Below, piece by piece: positions 36,749-45,546 of a stretch of DNA of 64,000 bases. Each line of letters opens with the position of its first letter. Positions within the stretch are counted from its first letter, which is position 1. The position numbers were made by a program, and so were the translations under genes. The DNA is from Desulfonatronum thiodismutans (GTDB lineage: Bacteria; Desulfobacterota; Desulfovibrionia; Desulfovibrionales; Desulfonatronaceae): positions 62,001 to 126,000 of the forward strand of contig NZ_JPIK01000012.1 in NCBI RefSeq assembly GCF_000717475.1. The letters are read 5' to 3'. Below the pieces are notes generated by a model. It searched no databases, was not told where the DNA came from, and worked only from the letters and a program-made list of their open reading frames with translations.

Positions 36749-37507
36749 TCAACGACTGGTCAGCCAAGTCGGCATAAGCCGCCAGGCCGTGCGCATTTCC
36801 GCGCGGATACACTTGGCTTGCGGCTCGTGCATGGTCAGCAGGGTCCAGAAGTCAGGGCCGTGGTTCATGATTTTTGTGTGGCAGAGTTCGTGGATCAGGA
36901 CGTAGCGAGTCCAGGAACGGGGGAGGAAGAGCAGTTTGCAGTTCAGGTTGATGCGCCCGTGGCAGGAGCAGCTTCCCCAGCGGCTTCGCTGATCGCGAAT
37001 CGTGACCCGGGAAAAGGGCATCCGCAGATCACGCGCCAGTTCGGCCAGCCAAGTCGGCAGCACGGCGGCGGCCTTGACGCGAACCCAGGCCCGCAGCGCC
37101 TGGGCGCGATCTTCGGCACGGCCGGACTCCGGCCCGCAAACCCGGAGCACGCCTTGGGTCATGACGCGCACCCGGGTCGATGTGGACGCTTGATTCGCGT
37201 CCGGGTCGGCATAGCGTACCTCCCAATGTTCGTTAATGGCCGGAAGGTCGATGCATTCCGGCAATACGACCTCCCCGGCTTGGGCGGCGCGTCCCGCTTG
37301 CGCGAACCGGTGCAGATGACGGGCGATCCAACGGGACTTGTTCCGGAGCAGCCGCTCCAGGTTTTCGCGTGGCGGAGCCGCCCCGGCTGGCACGATCACC
37401 ACCATGCCTTCCGCGGCGGACAGCCTGATTCGAATCTTTCTTGCGCGATCGGATTCTTGAATCCGGTATGGACAGGATCGCCCGTCGGCCAGTTCAACGC
37501 ACTGCAT
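36749..37507 (-). CDS. YgjP-like metallopeptidase domain protein (DUF45)
   Basis: About 252 residues. The C-terminal region has the zinc-binding VLIHELCHTKIMNHGPDFW (HExxH plus a downstream His) and the RWGSCS motif, both typical of YgjP/SprT-like proteins. The N-terminal part (RKIRIRLS and MVVIVPAGAAPP) matches the usual start of the family. The ATG at 37507 is chosen on this basis; an in-frame reading continues upstream to 37684 but that extra sequence looks like non-coding DNA. The biological role of the family is unknown; peptidase activity is inferred. It is divergent from the yejA-like gene. Confidence 0.82.
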   Translation of the reverse strand: MQCVELADGRSCPYRIQESDRARKIRIRLSAAEGMVVIVPAGAAPPRENLERLLRNKSRWIARHLHRFAQAGRAAQAGEVVLPECIDLPAINEHWEVRYADPDANQASTSTRVRVMTQGVLRVCGPESGRAEDRAQALRAWVRVKAAAVLPTWLAELARDLRMPFSRVTIRDQRSRWGSCSCHGRINLNCKLLFLPRSWTRYVLIHELCHTKIMNHGPDFWTLLTMHEPQAKCIRAEMRTAWRLMPTWLTSR

Positions 37508-37706
37508 GCGACCGTCATAGCCCAGACCGCCATTGGTGTCATTGCTTGAATTCCGGGCCGTGACTCGAACGGTCCCGCCTCCCTTCGATTCTCTTCCGCC
37601 CCCTCTTGCTTCACCATGCTTGGTTCCGTATTCTCCTGGAAAGCGTGACGCGTAGCGAAAGCGCTCCATTTCAACTTCGCCCATCGATCAGCCAAAGCGA
37701 GGATCC

Positions 37707-39515
37707 ATGCCCGCAATCCAGCTCCATTTCCGATTTGCCCTGTTCATGTTTTTCTCCCTGCTCCTTTCCGCTCCCTCGCCATCATCGGCGGAACAGCCTT
37801 GGCGGCATGGGCTGGCCCTGCACTATGACCTGAAGTACCCGCCGGACTTTACGCACTTCGACTACGTCAACCCCGACGCCCCCAAGGGCGGGGAGTTGCG
37901 GCTCGCCGGCATAGGGACCTTCGACAGCCTGAATCCCTTTATTCTGCGCGGCACGCCTCCTCTGGGCATGGGGATGATTTTCGAGACCCTGACGGAACGG
38001 TCCCAGGACGAGCCGTTTTCCGAATACGGGCTGATCGCCGAGAGCATGCTGATCCCGGAGGACCACTCCTGGGTGGCCTTTACCTTGCGGGAAGAGGCTC
38101 GGTTTCATGACGGTTCGCCCATTACGGTGCAGGACGTGATCTTCACCTTGGAGCTGCTCCAGACCAAGGGCCATCCGTTCTACCGGGCCTATTACGCCAA
38201 CGTGGTTTCCGCGGAGGAAATCGGTCCCAGACAGGTCCGCTTTTCCTTCGGGGAATCGGTGAACCGGGAGCTGCCGCTGATCATCGGCCAGATGCCCGTT
38301 CTGTCCAAAGCCTATTGGCAGGATCGGGATTTTGACCGCACGACCTTGGACATCCCCCTGGGCAGCGGCCCGTACCGCATCGCCCGGGTGGAGCCCGGAC
38401 GGTCCATCACCTATCAGCGGGTGGAGGACTACTGGGCCGCGGACCTGCCCGTGAACCGCGGCCGGTACAACTTCGACGTGATGCGCTACGACTACTACCG
38501 GGACGTGAATGTGGCCCTGGAGGCCTTCAAGGCCGGGCAGTACGACTTCCGGCAGGAAAACGTGGCCCGGAACTGGGCCACGGGGTATGACGGACCGGCC
38601 CTGCGTCAGGGCCGGATCGTGATGGCGGAGATTCCCCACGAACTGCCCACGGGCATGCAGGGTTTCGTGTTCAACACCCGCCGCCCCATGTTCCGCGATC
38701 CTCTGGTCCGGCAGGCCCTGGCCGAAGTATTCGACTTCGAGTGGTCCAACGCCAACCTTTTCCATGGCGCCTACACCCGGACCGCGAGCTACTTTTCCAA
38801 TTCCGAACTGGCCTCCGCCGGTCTGCCGCCCCCGGAGGAACTGACGCTGTTGGAGCCTCACCGGGACATCCTGCCGGAGAGTGTTTTCTCCACCGAGTTT
38901 CAGCCTTCGGTCACGGACGGGTCCGGGAACATCCGCGAAAATCTGCGCAGGGCTTTGGACCTCTTAGAACAGGCCGGCTGGACCATTTCCGGTCGAGACC
39001 GCAAGTTACGCCATGCTTCCGGCGGAGAGGCCCTGGAGTTTGAGATCCTGCTCAACGATTCAATCTTTGAACGGGTTTGCCTGCCCTATGCCCGAAACCT
39101 GGAACGGCTGGGCATCACGGCCCGGGTGCGCACCGTGGACGCCACCCAGTACCAGAACCGAATGAACGACTTTGATTTCGACATGACCGTGGGCCTGTTT
39201 CCGCAATCCCTGTCGCCGGGCAACGAGCAGCGCGACTTCTGGACCTCCGAGGCGGCCGCGACGCCCGGTTCCCGGAACATCGCCGGGGTCCGTGACCCGG
39301 TGGTGGACGAACTGGTGGACCTGGTCATCGCCGCTCCGGATCGGGACAGCCTGGTCACCCGCGCCCGGGCTCTGGACAGGGTTTTGCTCCACGGCCACTA
39401 CGTGATCCCACACTGGCATTCGCGGGAATTCCGCGTAGCGTATTGGGACAAATTCGCCCGACCGGAAATCAACCCCAGATACGGGCTGGCCTTGGACGCC
39501 TGGTGGGAGAAGTAG
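37707..39515 (+). CDS. extracellular solute-binding protein, family 5, YejA type
   Basis: The 602-residue product has a signal peptide ending near PSSAEQ and the YejA-like start ALHYDLKYPPDFTHFDYVNPD with PKGGELRLAGIGTFDSLNPF. The SBP_bac_5 signature ARFHDGSPITVQDV follows. YejA-type proteins bind peptides (microcin C uptake in E. coli through YejABEF). GAGG lies upstream of the ATG. The YejB-like permease follows after 68 bases. Confidence 0.9.
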   Translation: MPAIQLHFRFALFMFFSLLLSAPSPSSAEQPWRHGLALHYDLKYPPDFTHFDYVNPDAPKGGELRLAGIGTFDSLNPFILRGTPPLGMGMIFETLTERSQDEPFSEYGLIAESMLIPEDHSWVAFTLREEARFHDGSPITVQDVIFTLELLQTKGHPFYRAYYANVVSAEEIGPRQVRFSFGESVNRELPLIIGQMPVLSKAYWQDRDFDRTTLDIPLGSGPYRIARVEPGRSITYQRVEDYWAADLPVNRGRYNFDVMRYDYYRDVNVALEAFKAGQYDFRQENVARNWATGYDGPALRQGRIVMAEIPHELPTGMQGFVFNTRRPMFRDPLVRQALAEVFDFEWSNANLFHGAYTRTASYFSNSELASAGLPPPEELTLLEPHRDILPESVFSTEFQPSVTDGSGNIRENLRRALDLLEQAGWTISGRDRKLRHASGGEALEFEILLNDSIFERVCLPYARNLERLGITARVRTVDATQYQNRMNDFDFDMTVGLFPQSLSPGNEQRDFWTSEAAATPGSRNIAGVRDPVVDELVDLVIAAPDRDSLVTRARALDRVLLHGHYVIPHWHSREFRVAYWDKFARPEINPRYGLALDAWWEK

Positions 39516-39583
39516 TCCGCTCCGGAAGAGCCTTGTCAATAATCCCGGAACCATCCTAGCCGCCCCTTGCCGGAAGACCCGCC

Positions 39584-40678
39584 GTGACCGCCTACATCCT
39601 GCGTCGACTGCTGCTCATGATCCCCACGCTGCTGGGAATCATGGTCCTGAACTTCATCATTATCCAGGCCGCGCCCGGGGGTCCGGTGGAACGGGTGATC
39701 GCGCAACTGCGCGGCCATGACGTCGCGGCCACGGGGCGCTTCGCCGGCACGGACCGGGGCGAGATGCAGGCCGCCCATCTCTCGGATGCGGATCAATCTC
39801 GATATCGCGGGGCTCAGGGCATCGATCCGGAGCTGATCGCGGAACTGGAGCGGATGTACGGGTTTGACCAGCCTCCGGCGGCCCGGTTCGTTCAGATGAT
39901 CGGCAACTACCTGCGGTTCGACTTCGGACAGAGCTTTTACCGCGACCAAACCGTGGTTTCGCTGATCCTCCAGAAAATGCCCGTGTCCATCTCCCTGGGG
40001 CTGTGGACGACCCTGTTGGTCTACGCCATCTCCATCCCCCTGGGGATTCGCAAGGCCGTCCGGGACGGCTCCACCTTTGACGTGGCCACCAGCGCCGTCG
40101 TCGTCGTGGGCTACGCCATTCCCGGCTTTTTATTCGCCGTGCTCCTGATCGTCCTGTTCGCCGGAGGCAGTTTTCTGGACCTCTTTCCTCTGCGCGGCCT
40201 GACGTCGGAGAATTGGCATGAGCTGAGTTGGCCCATGCGTGTTCTGGATTATTTCTGGCACCTGACCCTGCCCGTAGCGGCCATGGTCATCGGCGGATTC
40301 GCCGGTCTGACCATGCTCACCAAGAACTCCTTCCTGGAAGAGATCAACAAGCAGTACGTGACCACGGCCCGCTCCAAGGGCCTCGCGGAGCGACGGGTGC
40401 TCTACGGCCACGTGTTCCGCAACGCCATGCTCATCGTGGTCGCCGGTTTTCCCAGCGCCTTTATCGGGATTCTGTTCACCAGCGCCTTGCTCATTGAGGT
40501 GATCTTCTCCCTGGACGGACTCGGCCTGCTGGGCTTCGAGGCGGCCATCAACCGGGACTATCCGGTGATGTTTGGAACCCTGTACATCTTCACCTTGCTG
40601 GGGCTGCTGCTCAACCTGATCGGCGACTTGATGTACACGCTGATCGATCCGCGCATCGACTTCGAGTCACGAGGATGA
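39584..40678 (+). CDS. ABC transporter permease, YejB type
   Basis: The 364-residue product begins [17 protein letters not shown] from a GTG. It carries a large periplasmic insert (about residues 35-105) as in YejB. The transmembrane core has the EAA-type loop ([26 protein letters not shown]) that docks to the ATPase. It is one half of the peptide permease. No second permease (YejE) or ATPase (YejF) follows; the next gene is on the other strand 43 bases away. Those parts must be elsewhere or missing. Confidence 0.9.
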   Translation: MTAYILRRLLLMIPTLLGIMVLNFIIIQAAPGGPVERVIAQLRGHDVAATGRFAGTDRGEMQAAHLSDADQSRYRGAQGIDPELIAELERMYGFDQPPAARFVQMIGNYLRFDFGQSFYRDQTVVSLILQKMPVSISLGLWTTLLVYAISIPLGIRKAVRDGSTFDVATSAVVVVGYAIPGFLFAVLLIVLFAGGSFLDLFPLRGLTSENWHELSWPMRVLDYFWHLTLPVAAMVIGGFAGLTMLTKNSFLEEINKQYVTTARSKGLAERRVLYGHVFRNAMLIVVAGFPSAFIGILFTSALLIEVIFSLDGLGLLGFEAAINRDYPVMFGTLYIFTLLGLLLNLIGDLMYTLIDPRIDFESRG

Positions 40679-40721
40679 TCCCCGCCTGGTCAGTTCAACC
40701 TCTGGTCAACCCAGCACCCGA

Positions 40722-41483
40722 TCAACTCGGCATGTTGGCGCGGGCGAACATGACCAGGGCCATGGCCCCGGCCTGAGCTACGTTCAGCGATTGCATCTCT
40801 CCCGGCATGGGGATGAACAGCTTGTGGTCGCACCTTTTGAGGACGTTTGGCCGAATGCCCTTGTCCTCGTTGCCCAGCACCAGCACGGCTGGGAAGGTCG
40901 GGGTGAATGAGAACAGATTTTCCGCGTCGCCGCCGACCACCGTGCCGTACACCGTGCAGCCTTGGTCCATGCAGTATTCCAGGCTTCTGGCCAGGTTGGT
41001 AACTTGGGCGATGGGCAGGCGGTTCAACGCTCCGGCGCTGGCTTTGGCGGCCACGGCTCCGGGAAACGCGGTTCTGTTCTTGGGCAGGATGATTCCCGCC
41101 CCACCCAGGGCGACCATGGACCTGGCCAAGGTCCCTAGGTTTCCGGGGTCCTGGACCTGGTCCAAGGCAAGGACCAAGGGCAGGGGAGCCGTCGCGGCCC
41201 GCTCCAGGACCGCGGCCATATTCGTGAAGCCCGGTTGAAAAATCCGGGCCAGCACGCCCTGATGGTTCCCGGGGTGAATACGTCGCATCTCCGCGTCAGT
41301 GACCTTGCGATAGCGGACCTTTTGGCTCTTGCAGACGTCCACGATGCGTTCCAAGGCATACGATCTGACGCCGTCCTGAATATATACAACGTCCACCTGT
41401 TCAGGTTTGGAAAACAAAACTTCTTGAACAGGCTTGCGCCCCACAGTCCAACAGCCTTGATCCTCGTCGATATCATGACTCAT
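40722..41483 (-). CDS. rlmB: TrmH/RlmB-family RNA 2'-O-ribose methyltransferase
   Basis: About 253 residues with a small L30e-like N-terminal domain (WTVGRKPVQEVLFSKP) and a SPOUT domain. The three SPOUT motifs are seen: LALDQVQDPGNLGTLARS, LVLGNEDKGIRPN and IPMPGEMQSLNVAQAGAM. This is the RlmB type, methylating guanosine in 23S rRNA domain V, but RlmB and other TrmH enzymes are hard to separate. The ATG at 41483 has GAGTGG upstream and gives a normal length; starts at 41522 and 41591 are possible. It converges with the YejB gene. Confidence 0.85.
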   Translation of the reverse strand: MSHDIDEDQGCWTVGRKPVQEVLFSKPEQVDVVYIQDGVRSYALERIVDVCKSQKVRYRKVTDAEMRRIHPGNHQGVLARIFQPGFTNMAAVLERAATAPLPLVLALDQVQDPGNLGTLARSMVALGGAGIILPKNRTAFPGAVAAKASAGALNRLPIAQVTNLARSLEYCMDQGCTVYGTVVGGDAENLFSFTPTFPAVLVLGNEDKGIRPNVLKRCDHKLFIPMPGEMQSLNVAQAGAMALVMFARANMPS

Positions 41484-41642
41484 CTTGCCACTCTGCTCTC
41501 TTTTTGGAATTTTATCTTGCATTTCAGTATGTTTTTCGTTAAACGACCACGGAGTTAACAACTCGGTCAACAAATCTTCTCGAAATATCAATGAGATCGC
41601 TCACCCGTATCCCCTCATGAGCCCCATGCCCATGGAGACCAC

Positions 41643-43265
41643 ATGAACATCCGATTGTCTTTTCTCGTTTTGATGACGTTATTGCTACTGTCCGCCTGCG
41701 CGGCCCATCAGAAACCGTCTTCCCATACAGCTCTGCCCGACGGGGGCAAAGATGCTCGAATAGCCGCCGAAGGACAACCCGGCGCATCGATTTTGCTCGA
41801 TGGGGAAGAACACCTTTCACTCCTCGACCCTCCTCTGGATGCCTACGGACGAATCGACGTGGATACCGACTCCCCGCTGACGGACGCAGAGAAAAAAGCT
41901 TTGGAATCGCCTTTGGAGTTCGAATTTGTCCTGGATATTCAGGAGACCAGGGAAGTAGAACGCTTTTTCCGCTATTTCACTCATGAGGGTCGTGAGCGTT
42001 TCGAAATGTGGCTGAAGCGATCCGAACAGTTTCTCCCAGAGGTACGCGACATTTTCGCCGAATACGGTCTGCCTCATGACTTGATCTATCTTCCGTTCCT
42101 GGAAAGCGGCTACAACCCCATGGCCTATTCCCGTGCCGGTGCCGGCGGCATGTGGCAATTCATGCCCAGGACTGGTCAATCCTTCGGAATGACCTTTGAT
42201 TGGTGGCTCGATCAACGCCGCGACCCCCGGATGTCCACCCATGGCGCCGCCGCTTACCTCTCCCGACTGTACGACATGTTTGGGGACTGGAATCTGGCCC
42301 TGGCCGCCTACAACGCTGGGGAAGGGCGTATTTCCAGAGCCATGCAGCGCAGCGGAACGGACAACTACTTCGACCTGGCCGCCATTAACAACCTTCTGGC
42401 TCTGGAAACACGGCACTACGTACCCAAGTTCATGGCCATATTGAAAATTATCCAGAATCTTGAGGAACTGGGCTTTGATCCCATTGACTGGGGCAACACC
42501 CCAAAACTGGCGGAAATCGAGATTAAAGGCGGAACGGATCTCGTAGCTCTGGCCAATTCCTGCGGCATGGACTGGGACGCATTTCGCCAACTTAATCCCG
42601 CATTTCGACGTCAAGTGAGCCCTCCGGGCATGAATCTGACCATCTTCGTCCCCGAAGACAAACAGGCAACCGTGCAGGCCTACCTGAAAAAGCCCGCCGC
42701 GGCTCCGTTTTCAGGCTTTCAGCGCTACCAAGTCCGCCGTGGCGACTCCTGGTACGCCCTATCCTCCCGTTTCGACACGCCCATCAACGTCCTGAAGCGC
42801 ATCAACAACAGAACCAGCAACACGCTACGCATCGGCGAATCCGTGATGGTTCCCGCATCCCCAGCAGCAGTGGCCGCTGCTCAGCAAACCGGCGGAGCCT
42901 CCGCGACCCAGCAACGGGCCAGCCAGCGCGCCAACCATGTGGTCCAGTCGGGAGATACGTTGTGGAGCCTGTCCAGGCGACACGGGGTTACGGTTCAAAC
43001 CCTGGCCCAGGCTAACGGCATAACGACCGGCTCCACATTGCGCGTCGGACAGCGACTGTACATTCCCCAGATCGACCGCTCAGGAACTCGGACGGCGTCG
43101 TCCACGACCAATGTTGTCCAGTACCGTGTCCGCAGCGGCGACACCTTGTGGCGCATAGCCCAGCGTTATGGCGTGACAACCAACAACCTGGTCGCATGGA
43201 ACAAGCTGCCGAGCAACGGGCTGATCCGCCCTGGTGACAACCTCAAGATTTACGTTACACAGTAA
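41643..43265 (+). CDS. mltD: membrane-bound lytic murein transglycosylase D with three LysM domains
   Basis: The 540-residue product is a lipoprotein with lipobox LSAC (Cys19). The SLT domain (about residues 130-260) contains YLPFLESGYNPMAYS with the catalytic Glu, GAGGMWQFMPRTG and ALAAYNAGEGRI. Three LysM repeats follow (about residues 360-405, 430-475 and 490-538), for example VQSGDTLWSLSRRHGV. It cleaves peptidoglycan non-hydrolytically on the periplasmic side of the outer membrane. A strong terminator lies 58 bases after the stop, inside the 3' end of the convergent aroE gene. Confidence 0.95.
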   Translation: MNIRLSFLVLMTLLLLSACAAHQKPSSHTALPDGGKDARIAAEGQPGASILLDGEEHLSLLDPPLDAYGRIDVDTDSPLTDAEKKALESPLEFEFVLDIQETREVERFFRYFTHEGRERFEMWLKRSEQFLPEVRDIFAEYGLPHDLIYLPFLESGYNPMAYSRAGAGGMWQFMPRTGQSFGMTFDWWLDQRRDPRMSTHGAAAYLSRLYDMFGDWNLALAAYNAGEGRISRAMQRSGTDNYFDLAAINNLLALETRHYVPKFMAILKIIQNLEELGFDPIDWGNTPKLAEIEIKGGTDLVALANSCGMDWDAFRQLNPAFRRQVSPPGMNLTIFVPEDKQATVQAYLKKPAAAPFSGFQRYQVRRGDSWYALSSRFDTPINVLKRINNRTSNTLRIGESVMVPASPAAVAAAQQTGGASATQQRASQRANHVVQSGDTLWSLSRRHGVTVQTLAQANGITTGSTLRVGQRLYIPQIDRSGTRTASSTTNVVQYRVRSGDTLWRIAQRYGVTTNNLVAWNKLPSNGLIRPGDNLKIYVTQ

Positions 43266-43291
43266 CGCGGGGCGAGCCGATTGGCTCGATA

Positions 43292-44131
43292 CTATCCGAC
43301 CTCGCCAAGAGCGGATGAAAGCAACTCCCGAACGGGTTCGTTCGGGAGTTCTTTTTTGGTCCAGAGCCGAAACTGTCCCTGGGCCTGGGCGATGAACATC
43401 TCCAGCCCGCCGAGGAACGGAATCCCGCTTTCCTTGGCTTGGCGGAGAAAACAGGTCTCACGTGGATTGTAGATCAGGTCGTAGGCGATGCGAATATTGG
43501 ACATTTTGCCGGGCCAAGGGCTCATTTCCTCAAACTTGCCGGACATGCCCAACGGAGTGGCGTTGACTAGCAGGTCTGCGCTCCATTGCCCGCGTTCTTC
43601 CCAGGGAAGCCCTTCGCAGCCCGCCTCTCGGGCCAGGGCTTTGGTCTTTTCCGGACTCCGTCCGCAAACCGTGACGCGTTTAACGCCGATCCGTTTCAAA
43701 CCCCAGACCGCGGCTCTGGACACCCCCCCGACGCCAAGGATCAGCGCCGTCCTGATCCGGCTCCGCATGGCCGTCAATGGTTCCAGGAAGCCCTGGACAT
43801 CCGTGTTGTCCCCCCAGAGTTCCCCGTCGCGCCAGAACAACGTATTCACGGCTCCGGCGCGCATCGCGTCGGCGGTCAGTCCGTCCAGGTACGGCATGAT
43901 CGCGCGCTTATGAGGGATGGTCACGCTGGCCCCATGGATCGGTAAAGACCGTAGGGCCGCGACGAATTCCGGCAGCCTGTCGGTCGGCATCGGCCATCGA
44001 CAATAAACAGCCCCCAAATTGTAGTGTTGGAAGCCCCAGTTGTGGAGCAGCGGGCTCAAGCTGTGCCCCAACGGATGCCCGATAATTCCGTAGAGTCGCT
44101 CAGGGATGAAGATCGGCTTGATTGCAATCAT
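43292..44131 (-). CDS. aroE: shikimate dehydrogenase
   Basis: The 279-residue product reduces 3-dehydroshikimate with NADPH in the aromatic amino-acid pathway. It shows IGHPLGHSLSPLLHN (substrate binding), SVTIPHKRAIMPYLD with the catalytic Lys, GAVNTLFWRDGELWGDNTDVQGF with the catalytic Asp, and the nucleotide loop LGVGGVSRAA. The C-terminal GLEMFIAQAQGQFRLW is normal. An intercistronic hairpin lies just upstream of its start, between it and the oxidoreductase gamma gene, so it may belong to the same transcript. Its 3' coding end contains the mltD terminator. Confidence 0.95.
   Translation of the reverse strand: MIAIKPIFIPERLYGIIGHPLGHSLSPLLHNWGFQHYNLGAVYCRWPMPTDRLPEFVAALRSLPIHGASVTIPHKRAIMPYLDGLTADAMRAGAVNTLFWRDGELWGDNTDVQGFLEPLTAMRSRIRTALILGVGGVSRAAVWGLKRIGVKRVTVCGRSPEKTKALAREAGCEGLPWEERGQWSADLLVNATPLGMSGKFEEMSPWPGKMSNIRIAYDLIYNPRETCFLRQAKESGIPFLGGLEMFIAQAQGQFRLWTKKELPNEPVRELLSSALGEVG
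43323..43357 (+). terminator. rho-independent terminator of mltD inside the aroE coding end
   Basis: AACTCCCGAACG (43323-43334) pairs with CGTTCGGGAGTT (43339-43350) around GGTT, followed by C and six T. It acts on the plus strand, 58 bases after the mltD stop, and overlaps aroE codons near its C-terminus on the other strand. Confidence 0.88.
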
Positions 44132-44142
44132 GGCGGAGAAGT

Positions 44143-44167
44143 AGGGGCGGGTTTGAAACCCGCCCCT
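44143..44167. repeat. AGGGGCGGGTTT inverted repeat before aroE
   Basis: AGGGGCGGGTTT (44143-44154) and AAACCCGCCCCT (44156-44167) form a perfect 12-base dyad. It lies 12 bases upstream of the aroE start. On the minus strand it is followed by no T-run, so it is not a terminator. On that strand an AGGAGG Shine-Dalgarno sequence overlaps the start of the stem. The sequence resembles a dispersed extragenic repeat. Confidence 0.65.
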
Positions 44168-44218
44168 CCTGAAGGTAGAAAACCAATATCCAGCAGTTGG
44201 GAGTTTTTCAACGAACCG

Positions 44219-44767
44219 TCAGCCCTTGACCGCGTCGGCCCCGGCCTGAATCGCCTGTTCGTTGGCGGGAATCATTTTCGCGTAGTTCGGGGAAATGACC
44301 TTCTTCAGACTGGCTTTGAGCACGTCCAGCGGCACGACGCCGGTCAGTTGAACGTACGCACCGATGGCCACCATGTTGGCCATCTTGGTATTGCCGAGAC
44401 CATCCGCGATCTCGTTGGCCGGTACGCCCACGGCCCGGACCCGCGCCGTGTCGGCAAGCCCCATGTCCACCAGGGAGGAGTTGACCACAACGATGCCTTT
44501 GTCCTGGACCCGGGGCTGAAACTTGTCCAGCGACGGGCGGTTCATGGCGATCAACGACTTGGGCCGATGAATGATCGGCGAGCCGATGTCCTCCTTGGAG
44601 ACGACCACGGTGCAGTTCGCCGTGCCGCCGCGCATTTCCGGTCCATAGACCGGCAGGTAGGTCACGTTGAGCCCGTCTTCCATGGCCGCGTAGGCCAGAA
44701 GCGTTCCGATCAACATGACCCCTTGACCGCCGAATCCGGCCACGATGACGTCTTGATATCCGCTCAT
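44219..44767 (-). CDS. 2-oxoacid:ferredoxin oxidoreductase, gamma subunit
   Basis: The 182-residue product is the gamma domain seen in VOR, KOR and POR complexes. It begins YQDVIVAGFGGQGVMLIG (nucleotide-like loop), followed by PVYGPEMRGGTANCTVV, the family signature. The ATG overlaps the stop of the beta gene (ATGA). It is the last subunit gene of a four-gene operon. The enzyme oxidatively decarboxylates a 2-oxoacid to an acyl-CoA and reduces ferredoxin in the cytoplasm. Confidence 0.92.
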   Translation of the reverse strand: MSGYQDVIVAGFGGQGVMLIGTLLAYAAMEDGLNVTYLPVYGPEMRGGTANCTVVVSKEDIGSPIIHRPKSLIAMNRPSLDKFQPRVQDKGIVVVNSSLVDMGLADTARVRAVGVPANEIADGLGNTKMANMVAIGAYVQLTGVVPLDVLKASLKKVISPNYAKMIPANEQAIQAGADAVKG

Positions 44768-45546
44768 CCTTCCACCTCCGTACCTTCAGCGGTTTGCTCC
44801 CACATGAGATCCTTGTACGTTCCCAAAGGGAAGTAGGGGATGAGTTCCTCGGCAATGCGCTTGTTGGCCTGCACCGGGGTCATTTTCCAGTTGGTGGGGC
44901 AGGTGGCCAGGATTTCCACGAACCCCAGGCCAAGGTTGTTCTGGGGCGCTTCAAAAGCCTTGCGCACGGCCTTTTTTGCCGCCCGAACGTTTTTGACCGA
45001 GTCCACGGCCACCCGAGCCGCGTAGGCGGTCCCGCCTAAAGAAGCGATGATTTCGGTCATCTTGATCGGCTCGCCCTCGTTGTCCGCGCACCGTCCGCCG
45101 GGACAGGTGGTGGTCCGTTGGCCGACCATGGTTGTGGGGGCCATCTGGCCTCCGGTCATGCCGTATACCGTATTGTTCACGAAGATGATGGTCACCCGTT
45201 CTCCGCGGTTGGCGCAGTGCATGGTTTCGGCCATGCCGATGGAGGCAAGGTCCCCGTCGCCCTGATAGGTGAACACCGCCGCCTCGGGTCGGGCGCGCTT
45301 GACGCCGGTGGCCACGGCCGGGGCGCGTCCATGGGGCGCTTCTACACAGTCCACTTTCAGGTAGTTGTAGATGAACACCGAACATCCGATGGAGCCGATG
45401 CAGATGGCTTTTTCGGACAGCGCCAGCTCGTCCAGGCACTCCGCGACCAGGCGTTGGGCCACGCCGTGTTGACAGCCCGGACAGTAGTGGGTCGGAACGT
45501 CCGCCAGTACGCCGGGCAAGGTGAAGGCCGCCTTACCGTTTTTCAT
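44764..45546 (-). CDS. 2-oxoacid:ferredoxin oxidoreductase, beta (TPP-binding) subunit
   Basis: The 260-residue product carries the thiamine diphosphate motif: GDGDLASIGM followed about 26 residues later by NNTVYGMTGGQMAPTT. The N-terminal THYCPGCQHG holds the cysteines that may bind the Fe-S cluster. It matches the beta subunits of KOR/VOR-type enzymes. The ATG overlaps the alpha stop by four bases, and the stop overlaps the gamma start by four bases, so all three are translationally coupled. Confidence 0.93.
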   Translation of the reverse strand: MKNGKAAFTLPGVLADVPTHYCPGCQHGVAQRLVAECLDELALSEKAICIGSIGCSVFIYNYLKVDCVEAPHGRAPAVATGVKRARPEAAVFTYQGDGDLASIGMAETMHCANRGERVTIIFVNNTVYGMTGGQMAPTTMVGQRTTTCPGGRCADNEGEPIKMTEIIASLGGTAYAARVAVDSVKNVRAAKKAVRKAFEAPQNNLGLGFVEILATCPTNWKMTPVQANKRIAEELIPYFPLGTYKDLMWEQTAEGTEVEG

